Origin: Pandoraea aquatica
Lineage (GTDB): Bacteria; Pseudomonadota; Gammaproteobacteria; Burkholderiales; Burkholderiaceae
Direction: 5' to 3'
DNA: 64,000 nucleotides
Assembly (NCBI RefSeq): GCF_902459565.1
Contig: NZ_CABPSN010000008.1
Span: 1-64,000 of the forward strand
Part shown: positions 45,249-55,344 of the stretch, piece by piece
How positions within the stretch are numbered: the first letter of the stretch is position 1
Layout of the letters: each line of letters begins with the position of its first letter
Program-made: the position numbers and the translations under genes
Notes under the pieces: model-generated
What the model saw: only the letters and a program-made list of their open reading frames with translations
Told to the model about the DNA's origin: nothing
Database searches by the model: none

Positions 45249-46598
45249 TTACAGTTTCTTGATGAGCACCAGCGAGCGGCGTTGCCAGTTATAGAGGCGG
45301 CGGCGGTCGGCGGGCAGATCGTCGACCCCGGCTTTGACGAAACCGCGTTTGAGGAACCAGTGTTCCGTGCGGGTCGTGAGCACGAACAGGCGTTCCAGAC
45401 CGCGGGCGCGGGCGCGTTGCTCGATGTGCTTGAGCAGACGCTCGCCGTCGCCCGAGCCTTGCGCTTCCGGATCGACCGTCAGGCAGGCCATCTCGCCGAT
45501 GCGCTCGGAGGGGTACGGATAGAGGGCTGCGCAACCGAAGAGGCGTCCATCGTGCTCGATGACCGAGAAGTGGTCGATGTCGCGTTCGAGTTGGTGGCGG
45601 CCGCGTCGGACCAGCGTGCCGTCCGATTCCAGCGGTTCGATGAGTTGCAGAATACCGCCGACGTCGTCGATGGTCGCTTCGCGCAGGCTTTCCAGATTCT
45701 CATACGAGATCATGGTGCCCACGCCGTCGTGCGAGAAGAGTTCGAGCAGCATGCTGCCGTCGAGCGAGAACGGCACGATGTGCGCGCGACCCACGCCTGC
45801 GCGGCAGGCGCGCGTGGCGTACTTCAGATAGAAGGCCGAGTCGCGGTCGATGGTGCCCTGAGACTGCATGCGCTGCGCGTCTTCCAACGTCAGTTCGCGT
45901 TGCAACTCGTTGTATTCATTGAGAACGCCAGGCGTCTCGGTGATGAAGATCAGCTTGTCCGCGCGCAACGCAATGGCGGCGGACGATGCCACGTCTTCCA
46001 TCGTCAGATTGAACGACTGGCCGGTCGGCGAGAAGCCGAGCGGCGAGAGCAGCACGATCTTGCCGTTCGCGAGCGACAGGCGGATCGACTCGGCGTCGAC
46101 CTTGCGGACCACACCCGTGTGCTGGAAGTCCACACCGTCGACGATACCGACCGGGCGGCCCGTCACGAAGTTGCCCGACACCACGCTGATGCGCGCGTTG
46201 CCCATCGGCGTGTTCGGCAGTCCCTGGCTGATCGACGCCTCGATATCCAGACGCAGTTCGCCGGCGGCTTCCTTCACCGCTTCGAGCGCGGCGGCATCCG
46301 TGATGCGCAACTGCTGAGCGAAGTGCGATTCGATATGTCGCAGGCGCATCTGCTCCTCGACCTGCGGTCGCGAGCCGTGCACCAGCACGATGTGCATGCC
46401 CATGGCGCACAGCAGCGCGACGTCCTGAATCAGGGAGTCGAGTCCACCGGCCGCGACCAGTTCGCCGCCAAAGGCGACCACAAAGGTCTTGTCACGGAAG
46501 GCATGGATGTAAGGAGCGACCGAACGCAGCCAGTCCACGAACTGGGCTTGATGGGCGGTCTCTTCGTCTTGTAGGGCGGGGTCGGGTTCGGTCAGCAT
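45249..46598 (-). CDS. argA: N-acetylglutamate synthase, ArgA type
   Basis: A 449-residue enzyme for the first step of arginine synthesis (acetyl-CoA + glutamate). Residues 15-285 form an amino-acid-kinase-like domain ([39 protein letters not shown]), the site of arginine feedback in the family. Residues 295-445 are the GNAT acetyltransferase with [23 protein letters not shown] (acetyl-CoA loop). Length fits E. coli ArgA (443). It is divergent from hrpA with only 44 bp between starts. Confidence 0.96.
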   Translation of the reverse strand: MLTEPDPALQDEETAHQAQFVDWLRSVAPYIHAFRDKTFVVAFGGELVAAGGLDSLIQDVALLCAMGMHIVLVHGSRPQVEEQMRLRHIESHFAQQLRITDAAALEAVKEAAGELRLDIEASISQGLPNTPMGNARISVVSGNFVTGRPVGIVDGVDFQHTGVVRKVDAESIRLSLANGKIVLLSPLGFSPTGQSFNLTMEDVASSAAIALRADKLIFITETPGVLNEYNELQRELTLEDAQRMQSQGTIDRDSAFYLKYATRACRAGVGRAHIVPFSLDGSMLLELFSHDGVGTMISYENLESLREATIDDVGGILQLIEPLESDGTLVRRGRHQLERDIDHFSVIEHDGRLFGCAALYPYPSERIGEMACLTVDPEAQGSGDGERLLKHIEQRARARGLERLFVLTTRTEHWFLKRGFVKAGVDDLPADRRRLYNWQRRSLVLIKKL

Positions 46599-46624
46599 GG
46601 GTGTACGTGCGCAAACATGCGCAG

Positions 46625-46634
46625 ATTATATAAT
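46625..46634. promoter_or_regulatory. Palindromic -10 element shared by divergent argA and hrpA
   Basis: ATTATATAAT contains TATAAT on both strands. On the plus strand it would place transcription start within about 2 nt of the hrpA ATG (46643), giving a nearly leaderless message; neither side has a good -35 at 17 nt. An upstream GTGCGCAAACATGCGCA motif is also near-palindromic. Confidence 0.35.
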
Positions 46635-46642
46635 GCGCGCCC

Positions 46643-49600
46643 ATGGCAAGTGATGAACGAAATCGACAATCTAAGCCCCCGAAGCCGAAAGTGACGGCGC
46701 CGGGGCAGACGCGTGCTCAAACAACGGGCACTGCGCAAACTCATAACCCTAAAAAATCGGACAATCCGGCCGAGTCGCGCAAGCCGCAGACGCCGGCGAC
46801 GAACGCCACACAGGGCGGTGGACGCAGTGCGCGCCAGCCGGGCGGACAAGGCGAACAGGGTGGCCGGGGCGACGCCTCGCGCCGCCTGTCGCCCGCAGAG
46901 CGCGCGGCGCGTGACGCCGAGCGGCTTGCCGCCCGACAGGCCGCCGCCAACCGTGTGCCCGAGATCCAGTTCCCTGAAGCGCTGCCGGTCTCCGGCCGAC
47001 GCGAGGAGATCGCGCGCGCCATTGCGGGCCATCAGGTCGTGATCGTCAGCGGGGAAACCGGCTCCGGCAAAACGACCCAGTTGCCCAAGATCTGCCTTGA
47101 ACTCGGGCGTGGTCTGGGCGCAGGCGGCACCGGTCTCATCGGCCACACCCAGCCGCGACGGATTGCCGCATCGGCCACCGCGCGTCGCATTGCCGACGAA
47201 CTGAACACCCCGCTGGGCGAAATCGTCGGCTTCAAGGTCCGGTTCAACGACACGCTCTCCAACGGCGCGTCCGTCAAATTGATGACAGACGGGATTCTGC
47301 TTGCCGAGACGCAGACCGACCCGCTGTTGCGTGCGTACGACACCATCATCATCGACGAGGCGCACGAACGCAGTCTGAACATCGACTTTCTGCTCGGCTA
47401 CCTCAAGCAACTGCTGCCGCGTCGCCCGGATCTGAAGGTCATCATCACCTCGGCGACCATCGACGCCGATCGCTTCGCCCGACACTTCGGCACAGGCGAG
47501 GGCGAGACGCTGCGACCCGCGCCGGTGATCGAAGTGAGTGGCCGTCTGTATCCGGTGGAAGTGCGCTATCGCCCGATACAGGACGATGCCCGTATCGCGA
47601 ACGCCGAGGGTCGCGAGAGCAGCCGCGCCAGCGCGCGCGACCGGGAGCGCGATCTGATGGACGGCATCGTCGACGCGGTCGACGAGCTTTGCCGCGAAGG
47701 CTCGGGCGACGTGCTCGTCTTCCTGCCCGGCGAACGTGAGATTCGCGAAGCGGCCGAGTCGCTGCGCAAGCACCATCCGCCACACACCGAAATTCTGCCG
47801 CTGTTCGCGCGTCTGTCCGCGACCGATCAGGAACGCGTGTTCAAGCCGTCCAACGCGCGACGCATCGTGCTCGCGACCAACGTCGCAGAAACCTCGCTGA
47901 CCGTGCCCGGCATCCGCTATGTGGTCGATGCCGGTACGGCGCGCGTGAAGCGCTACTCGTACCGCAACAAGGTCGAGCAACTGCAGATCGAGTCGATCTC
48001 GCAGGCCGCGGCCAACCAGCGGGCGGGGCGATGCGGTCGTGTCGCCGATGGCATTTGCATCCGACTGTATGACGAAGCCGATTTCCAGTCGCGCGCGCGC
48101 TTCACCGACCCGGAAATCCTGCGCTCGTCGCTGGCCGCGGTCATTCTGCGCATGCAGTCGCTGCGGCTCGCGAAGGTCGAGGAATTCCCGTTCATCGAAC
48201 CGCCGCCGGGGCGTGCCATCGCCGACGGCTACCAGCTGCTCAACGAACTGGGCGCCGTCGACGACACCAACCAGTTGACGCCGCTTGGGCGCGAACTGGC
48301 GCGTCTGCCGCTCGACCCGCGCGTGGGCCGCATGATTCTTGCCGCGCGCGATCAGCAGTCGCTGCGCGAGGTGCTCATCATCGCCAGTGGTCTGGCGGTG
48401 CAGGACCCGCGCGACCGGCCCATCGAAGCGCAGGACGCCGCCGACAACGCCCACAAGAAGTTCGCCGACGAAAAGTCCGAATTCCTGTCGTGGATCAAGA
48501 TTTGGAAGTGGTTCGAAGAGGCGATTGCCCACAAGAAGTCCAACCGGCTGCTGGCGCAAGCCTGCCGGGAGAACTTCCTGTCCCAGTTGCGTCTGCGCGA
48601 ATGGCGCGACGTCCATAGCCAGTTGCTCACCGTGGTGCGCGAACAGGGCTGGCGTCTGAACGAATCGGAAGCGACTTACGAGCAAGTGCATCTGGCGCTG
48701 CTCGCGGGTCTGCTCGGCAATATCGGCTGCAAGGCCGACGACGATCCGCATTTCCTTGGCGCACATGGCATCAAGTTCCACATCTGGCCGGGCTCGTCGC
48801 TCGTCAAGAAGGCCGGGCGCTGGGTGATGGCGGGTGAACTGGTTGAGACGAGCCGTCTCTACGCGCGCTGCATTGCCCGGATCGAGCCCGAGTGGATCGA
48901 GCGCGTGGGCAAGCATCTGGTGAAGACATCGCTATCTGACGCGCACTGGGAGAAGAAGCCCGCGCAGGTCACCGCTTACGAGCGCGGCACGTTGTACGGC
49001 CTGACGATTTACGCGCGTCGGCGCATGAACTTCGGCCCGCGCGATCCGCGTCGTGCGCGGGAAATCTTCCTGCGTAGCGCGCTGGTGGAGGGCGAATGGG
49101 AGACGAAACTCCCGTTCTTCGCCCACAACCGCAAGCTCATCGCGGACATCGAGCAGCTCGAACACAAGTCGCGTCGTCAGGACGTGCTCGTCGACGACGA
49201 ACTGATCTACGCCTTCTACGACGCCCACGTACCCGCCGATTTATACGACGGTGCGAGTTTCGAGCATTGGTATCGGGAGACGGCCAAGGGCTCGCCCAAG
49301 CTGCTCTACCTCGTGCGCGACGACCTTATGCGTCACGAGGCGGCGGGCGTGACGACCGACCTGTTCCCGAAGAAGACGGTCATCGCAGGCGTCGAGATGG
49401 CGCTCACGTACCACTTCGAACCCGGCTCGCCGCGCGACGGCGTGACCCTTGCCGTGCCGCTCTACGCGCTCAATCAGGTCGACGCACGCCGCTGCGAGTG
49501 GCTCGTGCCCGGCATGCTCAAGGAGAAGGCGCATCTGCTCATGAAGTCGTTGCCGCAGAAGTTGCGTCGCCACTTCGTGCCGCTGCCGGAGTACGCGGCG

Positions 49601-50854
49601 GGCTTCCTCGACCGGGCGACGTTCGGCCAAGGCGCGCTGCTCGATGCGCTGATAGCCGACGCGCGCGAGCTGACCGGTGTGATGCTCAAGTCGAGCGACT
49701 TCAAGCTCGAAATGCTCCCGGCCCACTTGTCGATGAACTTCAAGGTCATCGACGAACACGGGCGTCAGCTCGGCATGGGACGCAATCTGGCGCAACTGCG
49801 CGCCGAACTCGGCCAGCAGGCGCAACGCACGTTCCAGCAAATCGCGGCCAAGAGCGGCGCGACGCCCACGGGCAATGTGGTCGTCGAACCGCAAGCAGGC
49901 GGGGTGTCGAAGGGGGCGCAGACGTCTGCGGGCGGCAAGGCAGGCAAGGGCGGTGGCAAGTCGCCGGTGCAAGGTGCGCCGGCGGCTGCCGTCGAACCCG
50001 GCCGTTACGACAATCTCACGACCTGGAGCTTCGGCGAGTTGCCGGAGATGCTGGAAATTCGTCGTGGCGGACAGACGCTGTTCGGTTACCCGGCGCTGGT
50101 CGATCGTGGCGATCATTGCGATCTCGAAGTGTTCGACGATCCGGACGAGGCGCAACGCCAGCATCGCGCCGGGCTGCGACGTCTGTTCGCGATTCAGTTG
50201 CGCGAGCAGGTGAAGTATCTGGAGAAGAACATTCCCGGCTTGCAGCAGATGGCCATGCAGTACATGGGGCTGGGCACGCAGGAAGAACTGCGCGACCAGA
50301 TCGTCGACCTGTCGCTGGAGCGGGCCTGTCTGCAACTGCCGTGGCCGGGTGACAACGCGTCGTTCGTCGCGCGCAAGGACGAAGGGCGGGGCCGTCTGAC
50401 GTTGCTCGCGCAGGAGATTGCCCGGCTCGCCGGACAGATCCTCACCGAGTACGCCGCGCTCCAGAAGAAGCTGACGCAGGCCAAGCCGTTCGCGCAGGCG
50501 CACGCCGATATGACGGCGCAGTTGCAACGTCTGATCGGCAAGCGCTTTCTCATCGACACACCGTACGCGCAGCTAGCGCACTTCCCGCGTTACCTGAAGG
50601 CGATGGCGGGGCGCATCGACAAGCTCAAGGCCGATCCGGCGCGCGACGCCCGTGCCATGAGCGAACTCGGGCCGCTGCTTCAGAATTGGCAACGGGCGAC
50701 GTCGCAACGCCGCGACTCGCACGACGCGCGGCTCGACGAGTTCCGCTGGCTGCTCGAAGAGCTGCGTGTGTCGCTCTTCGCGCAGGAGTTGCGCACGCCC
50801 ATGCCGGTGTCGGTCAAACGTCTGCACAAGGTCTGGGAAGCGTTGCAGCGCTGA
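46643..50854 (+). CDS. hrpA: ATP-dependent RNA helicase HrpA
   Basis: A 1403-residue DEAH-box RNA helicase. Residues 1-100 are a low-complexity basic/Gln/Gly extension. Motif I is GETGSGKTTQ, motif II DEAH in IIIDEAHERS, motif III SAT, motif IV-VI include ATNVAETSLTVPG and QRAGRCGR. Helicase-associated and OB domains follow (about 560-850), and the DUF3418 C-terminal domain runs to the end. A Gly/Lys/Ala-rich insert (about 1080-1115) separates two parts of the C-terminal region. E. coli HrpA is about 1300 residues; extra length is in the two low-complexity segments. The start is the ATG 44 bp from argA. Confidence 0.95.
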   Translation: MASDERNRQSKPPKPKVTAPGQTRAQTTGTAQTHNPKKSDNPAESRKPQTPATNATQGGGRSARQPGGQGEQGGRGDASRRLSPAERAARDAERLAARQAAANRVPEIQFPEALPVSGRREEIARAIAGHQVVIVSGETGSGKTTQLPKICLELGRGLGAGGTGLIGHTQPRRIAASATARRIADELNTPLGEIVGFKVRFNDTLSNGASVKLMTDGILLAETQTDPLLRAYDTIIIDEAHERSLNIDFLLGYLKQLLPRRPDLKVIITSATIDADRFARHFGTGEGETLRPAPVIEVSGRLYPVEVRYRPIQDDARIANAEGRESSRASARDRERDLMDGIVDAVDELCREGSGDVLVFLPGEREIREAAESLRKHHPPHTEILPLFARLSATDQERVFKPSNARRIVLATNVAETSLTVPGIRYVVDAGTARVKRYSYRNKVEQLQIESISQAAANQRAGRCGRVADGICIRLYDEADFQSRARFTDPEILRSSLAAVILRMQSLRLAKVEEFPFIEPPPGRAIADGYQLLNELGAVDDTNQLTPLGRELARLPLDPRVGRMILAARDQQSLREVLIIASGLAVQDPRDRPIEAQDAADNAHKKFADEKSEFLSWIKIWKWFEEAIAHKKSNRLLAQACRENFLSQLRLREWRDVHSQLLTVVREQGWRLNESEATYEQVHLALLAGLLGNIGCKADDDPHFLGAHGIKFHIWPGSSLVKKAGRWVMAGELVETSRLYARCIARIEPEWIERVGKHLVKTSLSDAHWEKKPAQVTAYERGTLYGLTIYARRRMNFGPRDPRRAREIFLRSALVEGEWETKLPFFAHNRKLIADIEQLEHKSRRQDVLVDDELIYAFYDAHVPADLYDGASFEHWYRETAKGSPKLLYLVRDDLMRHEAAGVTTDLFPKKTVIAGVEMALTYHFEPGSPRDGVTLAVPLYALNQVDARRCEWLVPGMLKEKAHLLMKSLPQKLRRHFVPLPEYAAGFLDRATFGQGALLDALIADARELTGVMLKSSDFKLEMLPAHLSMNFKVIDEHGRQLGMGRNLAQLRAELGQQAQRTFQQIAAKSGATPTGNVVVEPQAGGVSKGAQTSAGGKAGKGGGKSPVQGAPAAAVEPGRYDNLTTWSFGELPEMLEIRRGGQTLFGYPALVDRGDHCDLEVFDDPDEAQRQHRAGLRRLFAIQLREQVKYLEKNIPGLQQMAMQYMGLGTQEELRDQIVDLSLERACLQLPWPGDNASFVARKDEGRGRLTLLAQEIARLAGQILTEYAALQKKLTQAKPFAQAHADMTAQLQRLIGKRFLIDTPYAQLAHFPRYLKAMAGRIDKLKADPARDARAMSELGPLLQNWQRATSQRRDSHDARLDEFRWLLEELRVSLFAQELRTPMPVSVKRLHKVWEALQR

Positions 50855-50878
50855 CGGTTGTTTGACGCGGGGATTCGA

Positions 50879-50911
50879 TGGCGTCCGGCGATGTTGCCGG
50901 ACGCCATTTTT
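50879..50911 (+). terminator. Rho-independent terminator after hrpA
   Basis: A perfect 11-bp stem TGGCGTCCGGC/GCCGGACGCCA with a 6-nt loop followed by TTTTTG, 25 nt after the hrpA stop. Confidence 0.9.
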
Positions 50912-51072
50912 GTATCCAATTCGTGACGCATCGTCGTGGCAGTTTGCGTTGCGTCATGAAGTGTTGGAATTGTGTTTCGCCTGATCAAAAAAGTCCGCGG
51001 GATGCGCTTTGGCCGGGCGTTCCCAGCCTACAATAGCGGGACTTTTCCGAGCGATTTTCGAGAGATCCCGTA

Positions 51073-52068
51073 ATGCGCAAACTTCTGATCGCTGCCAGCC
51101 TGGCGGCTTCCTTCGGTCTGGCGGCGCTGGCCGGCCCTGTGCGGGCGGCGACGCCGGCACCCGACAGCGTCGTGGTCGTGCTCAATTCGGCCGACGCGAG
51201 CGTCAGCCTGATCGACAAGGCCACGCAGAAGGTTATTCAGACGTTCCCGGTCGGCAAAGAGCCGCATCACCTGATGGCCACGCCCGACAACCAGTCGCTC
51301 ATCGTCGCCAACTCGGTCGGCAACAATCTCGTCTTCCTCGATCCGAAGACGGGGCAGATCCAGCGCAAGATCGAGAACATCGAAGATCCGTATCAGATCG
51401 GCTTCTCGCCGGACAAGAAGTGGTTCGTGGCGAACGCGCTGCGACTGGACCGCGTGGACGTGTACCGTTTCGACGGTAAGAACCTGAGCGTGGCGCAGCG
51501 CATTCCTATCAAGAAGATGCCGAGCCACCTGGTGTTCACGCAAGACAGCAAGCTCGTCTTCATCTCGTTGCAGGAATCGAACGAAATCGCTGCCATCGAT
51601 CTGGCCACCCAGAAGGTGCTGTGGAAGATGAAGGTCGGCGATAGCCCGGCGGGTGTGTGGCTCACGCCGAATGACAAGTACCTGCTCGTGGGCATGACCG
51701 GTGCGGACTACGCGGCGGTGGTCGACTGGCGCAACCAGAAGGTCGTCAAGACGATTCCGACGGGCAAGGGCGCGCACAACTTCCGTTCGCTGGCCGACGG
51801 CAAGCACGTGCTGATCTCGAACCGCGTGTCGAGCACCATCAGCATCATCGATCAGGAGTCGCTGACCAATGTCGGCAACATCACCGGGCTGCTGCCGGGG
51901 CCGGACGATATGGAGCTGACCGCCGATAAGAAGCAACTGTGGGTGACGTTCCGCTGGGCGCGCAAGGTCGGCATCATCGATCTGGCGTCGCGCAAGCTGA
52001 TCAACACGATTCCGGTGGGACGCTCCCCCCACGGGATCTATTTCTACGACCGCGCGCCGGTGCTGTAA
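51073..52068 (+). CDS. Exported YVTN-type beta-propeller protein
   Basis: A 331-residue protein with a signal peptide (MRKLLIAASLAASFGLAALAG, cleavage near VRA-AT). The mature part consists of about seven repeats of about 40 residues with D-x-A-T/x-x-K-V and N-P/PDNQSLIVAN-like strands (VSLIDKATQKVIQTFPVG, LVFLDPKTGQIQRKIENI, IAAIDLATQKVLWKMKVG, VGIIDLASRKLINTIPVG). It lacks the CxxCH and heme ligands of cytochrome cd1, so it is a scaffold- or ligand-binding propeller in the periplasm. Its substrate is unknown. Confidence 0.88.
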   Translation: MRKLLIAASLAASFGLAALAGPVRAATPAPDSVVVVLNSADASVSLIDKATQKVIQTFPVGKEPHHLMATPDNQSLIVANSVGNNLVFLDPKTGQIQRKIENIEDPYQIGFSPDKKWFVANALRLDRVDVYRFDGKNLSVAQRIPIKKMPSHLVFTQDSKLVFISLQESNEIAAIDLATQKVLWKMKVGDSPAGVWLTPNDKYLLVGMTGADYAAVVDWRNQKVVKTIPTGKGAHNFRSLADGKHVLISNRVSSTISIIDQESLTNVGNITGLLPGPDDMELTADKKQLWVTFRWARKVGIIDLASRKLINTIPVGRSPHGIYFYDRAPVL

Positions 52069-52100
52069 CATCAAGGCCTTACTTTCCAAGGCCTGACCGT

Positions 52101-52123
52101 CCGGGCGTCGCAAAGACGCCCGG
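52101..52123 (+). terminator. Hairpin after the beta-propeller gene
   Basis: A 9-bp stem CCGGGCGTC/GACGCCCGG with a GCAAA loop, 32 nt past the stop at 52068. There is no T-tract, so intrinsic termination is doubtful and read-through into 52145 is possible. Confidence 0.35.
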
Positions 52124-52144
52124 TCCGGTTCGTACCGCACCTGC

Positions 52145-53071
52145 ATGAACGATATACTTCGCGCGCTTGGCCGCGCGCTCGTGAGTCTGCTGCATCCGCG
52201 CATGCTGTGGCTCACCGCAATGCCCTTCATCGTCTCCGGTCTTCTCTGGGGCGCTGTGATCTGGTTCGGATGGGAACCGTTCACCGATTTCCTTCGCGTC
52301 TGGCTCGAACAGTGGGAATTCACGCAGTGGATTTACCGCTTCTTCGGCTATTTCGGCGTCGACAGCGTGCGCATGGCGCTCGCACCGTTCATTCTCGTGG
52401 CGCTGCTGGTCCCGCTGATCGTCGTCACCGCGCTGTTGCTCATTGCCGGATGGTCGATGCCGGCGGTGTTGCGCCATCTCTCGCGGCGGCATTTCATTCA
52501 TCTTGAGGCGCGTCAGGGCGGCTCGTTCTGGGGCAGCCTCGGGCAATCGCTCGGCGCGACGCTCGTCTTCCTGATTGCCGCGCTCATTACGCTGCCCCTG
52601 TGGCTCGTGCCGCCGTTCTTCGCCATCGTGCCGCCGCTGCTGTGGGGCTGGCTGACGTACCGCGTGATGACGTACGACGCGCTGGCGTATCACGCAAGTC
52701 CGGAAGAGCGGCGTCGGCTGGTGCGCGAGAAGCGTCTGCCGTTGCTGGTGATCGGCGTGGCGACCGGGTTGCTCGGCTCTCTGCCGACCCTGCTGTGGGT
52801 CTCGTCCGTGGTCATGATCGTGCTGTTCCCGGTCATTGCACTGCTCGCGATCTGGCTCTATGTGGTGATCTTCGTGTTCTCGGCGCTGTGGTTTGCCCAC
52901 TATTGCCTGCGTGCGCTGTCGCGCATGCGCGCCGAGGAGGCACATCGGGAACCGACCTTCGCTGCGACCGTGCTGCCCGAGGCCGGGGCGTTGCAGCCGG
53001 AGAGCGAAGATTTGCCGCCGCTGTTGCAGGGGCCATCCGAGTCGTCGGGCTCACCGAACGGTTCGTCCTGA
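52145..53071 (+). CDS. EI24-domain membrane protein
   Basis: A 308-residue inner-membrane protein with about six to seven hydrophobic helices: pairs at about 18-40, 75-100, 135-175 and 195-255. HPRMLWLTAMPFIVSGLLWG at the N-terminus and LTYRVMTYDALAYHASPEERRRLVREKR in the middle are typical of the bacterial EI24 domain family, related to CysZ sulfate permease. The last 55 residues are an acidic soluble tail. Function is unknown; sulfate transport is one possibility. It is followed 105 nt later by a CinA-like gene. Confidence 0.85.
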   Translation: MNDILRALGRALVSLLHPRMLWLTAMPFIVSGLLWGAVIWFGWEPFTDFLRVWLEQWEFTQWIYRFFGYFGVDSVRMALAPFILVALLVPLIVVTALLLIAGWSMPAVLRHLSRRHFIHLEARQGGSFWGSLGQSLGATLVFLIAALITLPLWLVPPFFAIVPPLLWGWLTYRVMTYDALAYHASPEERRRLVREKRLPLLVIGVATGLLGSLPTLLWVSSVVMIVLFPVIALLAIWLYVVIFVFSALWFAHYCLRALSRMRAEEAHREPTFAATVLPEAGALQPESEDLPPLLQGPSESSGSPNGSS

Positions 53072-53176
53072 AAGTGGCACAATCGTCACACTGCGCGCTG
53101 CCGTCGGGCAGCGCCGCAATTTCACCCGGGGCATCCGGGGCCCCCACGGTCTGACGACAAGAGATAAGGAAGCATC

Positions 53177-54016
53177 ATGGCGGTCGGCATCATCATCATC
53201 GGCGACGAGATTCTCTCGGGACGCCGTCACGACAAGCATCTGCCCAAGTTCATCGAATTGCTTGCCGAGCGCGGCATGCAGCTCGGCTGGGCGGAGTATG
53301 TGGGCGACGATCCGGCGCGCATTACCGCCACGCTGCGCCGCACGTTCGCGAGCGACGACATTGTGTTCGTGACGGGCGGTATCGGTGCCACGCCGGACGA
53401 TCACACGCGCCAATGCGCGGCGGCGGCGCTGAATGTACCGCTGGTGCTCACACCGGAAGCCGAGGCGCTGATCATGGAGCGCATCGCGGACACGAGCCCC
53501 GACGGCCGCGCCGACATGACGCAGGCCGACAATCGCCATCGTCTGAAGATGGGGGAATTTCCGGTCGGCGCGCGCGTGCTGCCCAACCCGTACAACAAGA
53601 TTCCGGGGTTCTCCGTCGAGCAACATCACTTCATGCCCGGTTTTCCGGTGATGGCGTGGCCGATGATGGCGTGGGCACTCGATACGTACTACGCAGATCT
53701 ACACCACCTGACGAAGCACACCGAGCGCTCGGTGCTGGTTTTCGGACTGGCCGAATCGACGCTCACGCCGCTCATGGAGGCCATCGAGGCCGAGTACGAC
53801 GGCATCAAGGTGTTCAGTCTGCCGAGCGTGGGCGATGCCGAGCGCGGCGCGGTCTATGCGCGTCGTCACATCGATCTGGGTGTGAAGGGTGACCCGTCGT
53901 TGGTCGGCGCGGCTTTCGAGCGTCTGATCGCTGGCGTGGAGACGCTCGGTGGCGAGATCATCCATCCCGCCGAGGCGGTGGCGTTGCCGGAGGGTACGGT
54001 GCCGTCAGCGAAGTGA
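53177..54016 (+). CDS. CinA-N/MoaB-like molybdopterin-binding-fold protein
   Basis: A 279-residue protein. Residues 1-170 form the MoCF/CinA N-terminal fold: GIIIIGDEILSGRRHDKHLPKFIELL, FVTGGIGATPDDHTRQ (the GGxGxTxDD signature) and LMPNPxNKIPGF-like VLPNPYNKIPGFSVEQHHFMPGFPVMAW in two stretches. There is no C-terminal PncC amidase domain, so it is not full CinA. Residues 185-279 are a second small alpha/beta domain. The family is related to competence/damage-inducible protein A; the role of stand-alone members is unclear. Confidence 0.88.
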   Translation: MAVGIIIIGDEILSGRRHDKHLPKFIELLAERGMQLGWAEYVGDDPARITATLRRTFASDDIVFVTGGIGATPDDHTRQCAAAALNVPLVLTPEAEALIMERIADTSPDGRADMTQADNRHRLKMGEFPVGARVLPNPYNKIPGFSVEQHHFMPGFPVMAWPMMAWALDTYYADLHHLTKHTERSVLVFGLAESTLTPLMEAIEAEYDGIKVFSLPSVGDAERGAVYARRHIDLGVKGDPSLVGAAFERLIAGVETLGGEIIHPAEAVALPEGTVPSAK

Positions 54017-54070
54017 TGGCGGTGCGTTGAGGGCGTCTGATAGCCGTCTGAAGCGCGCCTGATGAGTGCC

Positions 54071-54107
54071 AAAACGGCACTTGCCTTTGCGGGCAAGCGC
54101 CGTTTTT
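54071..54107. terminator. Bidirectional terminator
   Basis: Stem AAAACGGC-CTTGCC/GGCAAG-GCCGTTTTT with one unpaired base on each side, ending in T5 on plus and in TTTTGG on minus. It lies between convergent genes ending at 54016 and 54188. Confidence 0.8.
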
Positions 54108-54187
54108 GTTTGTGCGGTTTCGCGACGGGAATGGTCCGCCGTGAATAGCGCGCCAAGCGTCGCGTGGCGTGACGCTCGGCGCTCGCG

Positions 54188-55204
54188 TCAGAATCCGGCG
54201 AGCACCAGCTTGCCGATGGTGCGGCCGCCTTCGAGTTGCGCGTGGGCGCGACGCAGGTTCGTGGCGTTGATCGGGCCGAGGACTTCGCCGACCGTCGTGC
54301 GCAGCGTGCCGGCGTCGACCAGGCGAGCGACTTCGGTCAGCAGCTTGTGCTGCGCAATCATGTCCGGCGTTTCGTACATGGCCCGCGTGAACATGAACTC
54401 CCAGACGAACGTGGCGCTCTTGCTCTTGAGCAGACCGATTTCCAGCGGCCCTGCGTTCTCCACAATCGAGCAGATCTTGCCCTGCGGTGCGACGGCTTCG
54501 GCCATGGCCGGGAAGTGCGTATCGGTGTCGTTCAGGCACAGCACGAAGTCCACTTGCGGCAGGCCGATTGCCTTAAGTTGTGTCGGCATGTCCTGATAGT
54601 GGTCGATGACGTGTTGCGCGCCGAGCTGACGGCACCAGTCGGCCGACTCCGGGCGCGAGGCCGTGGCTACAACGGTGAGCTTTGCCAGCCGTCGCGCGAG
54701 CTGAATCGCGATCGAGCCCACACCACCGGCACCGCCGACGATCAGGATCGACTTGCCTTCGTCGCTGCCGTCGGGCGCAATACCGAGGCGGTCGAACAGG
54801 GCTTCCCATGCGGTGATCGTCGTGAGCGGCAGCGCGGCGACGTTCGCGAAGTCGAGCGATGCGGGCATATGGCCGGTAATCCGTTCGTCGACGAGATGGA
54901 ACTCGCTGTTCGCGCCGGGGCGCGTGATGCTGCCCGCGTAGTACACGGGGTCGCCGACCTTGAAGAGGGTGACGTCGGGACCGACGGCCGCGACGGTGCC
55001 TGCGGCGTCCCAGCCCAGCACGCGCGGGCTCGCTTCGACCTTGTCCTTCGGCGCGCGCACCTTGGTGTCGACCGGATTCACGGAAATCGCTTCGACCTTG
55101 ATCAGCAGATCACGCCCGGCCGGGGTCGGCGTGGGCAGTTCGACGTCTTCAAGCGACTTCGGGTCGTCGATCGGCAGATATCGGGTCAGTGCAATGGCTT
55201 TCAT
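54188..55204 (-). CDS. Zinc-type alcohol dehydrogenase-like / quinone oxidoreductase
   Basis: A 338-residue MDR-superfamily reductase. The N-terminal GroES-like domain (MKAIALTRYLPIDDPKSLEDVELP, ISVNPVDTKVRAP, VLGWDAAGTVAAVG) lacks the structural zinc cysteines. The Rossmann domain has ILIVGGAGGVGSIAIQLARRL. It resembles the zinc-binding-alcohol-dehydrogenase-family (QOR-like) NADPH enzymes often induced by electrophiles. AGGAG is 7 nt before the ATG. It is divergent from a LysR gene (55345) across 140 bp and is its likely target. Confidence 0.92.
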   Translation of the reverse strand: MKAIALTRYLPIDDPKSLEDVELPTPTPAGRDLLIKVEAISVNPVDTKVRAPKDKVEASPRVLGWDAAGTVAAVGPDVTLFKVGDPVYYAGSITRPGANSEFHLVDERITGHMPASLDFANVAALPLTTITAWEALFDRLGIAPDGSDEGKSILIVGGAGGVGSIAIQLARRLAKLTVVATASRPESADWCRQLGAQHVIDHYQDMPTQLKAIGLPQVDFVLCLNDTDTHFPAMAEAVAPQGKICSIVENAGPLEIGLLKSKSATFVWEFMFTRAMYETPDMIAQHKLLTEVARLVDAGTLRTTVGEVLGPINATNLRRAHAQLEGGRTIGKLVLAGF

Positions 55205-55344
55205 CGTTTTCTCCTGAAAGTGGGGTGCAGCGCCTGCGTGTGGTGATTTGGCGACGCACCGGATGCGATGGGGAGAGATTACGGCTAGTCGATTGCTTTG
55301 ATAATTCGCATAATGCGGAAAAGATTTTTTGGAAAATCCATCAA

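Noticed and set aside
46592-48916. 774-codon open frame antisense to hrpA
   Set aside because: Lies wholly opposite conserved helicase motifs; sequence has no family features.
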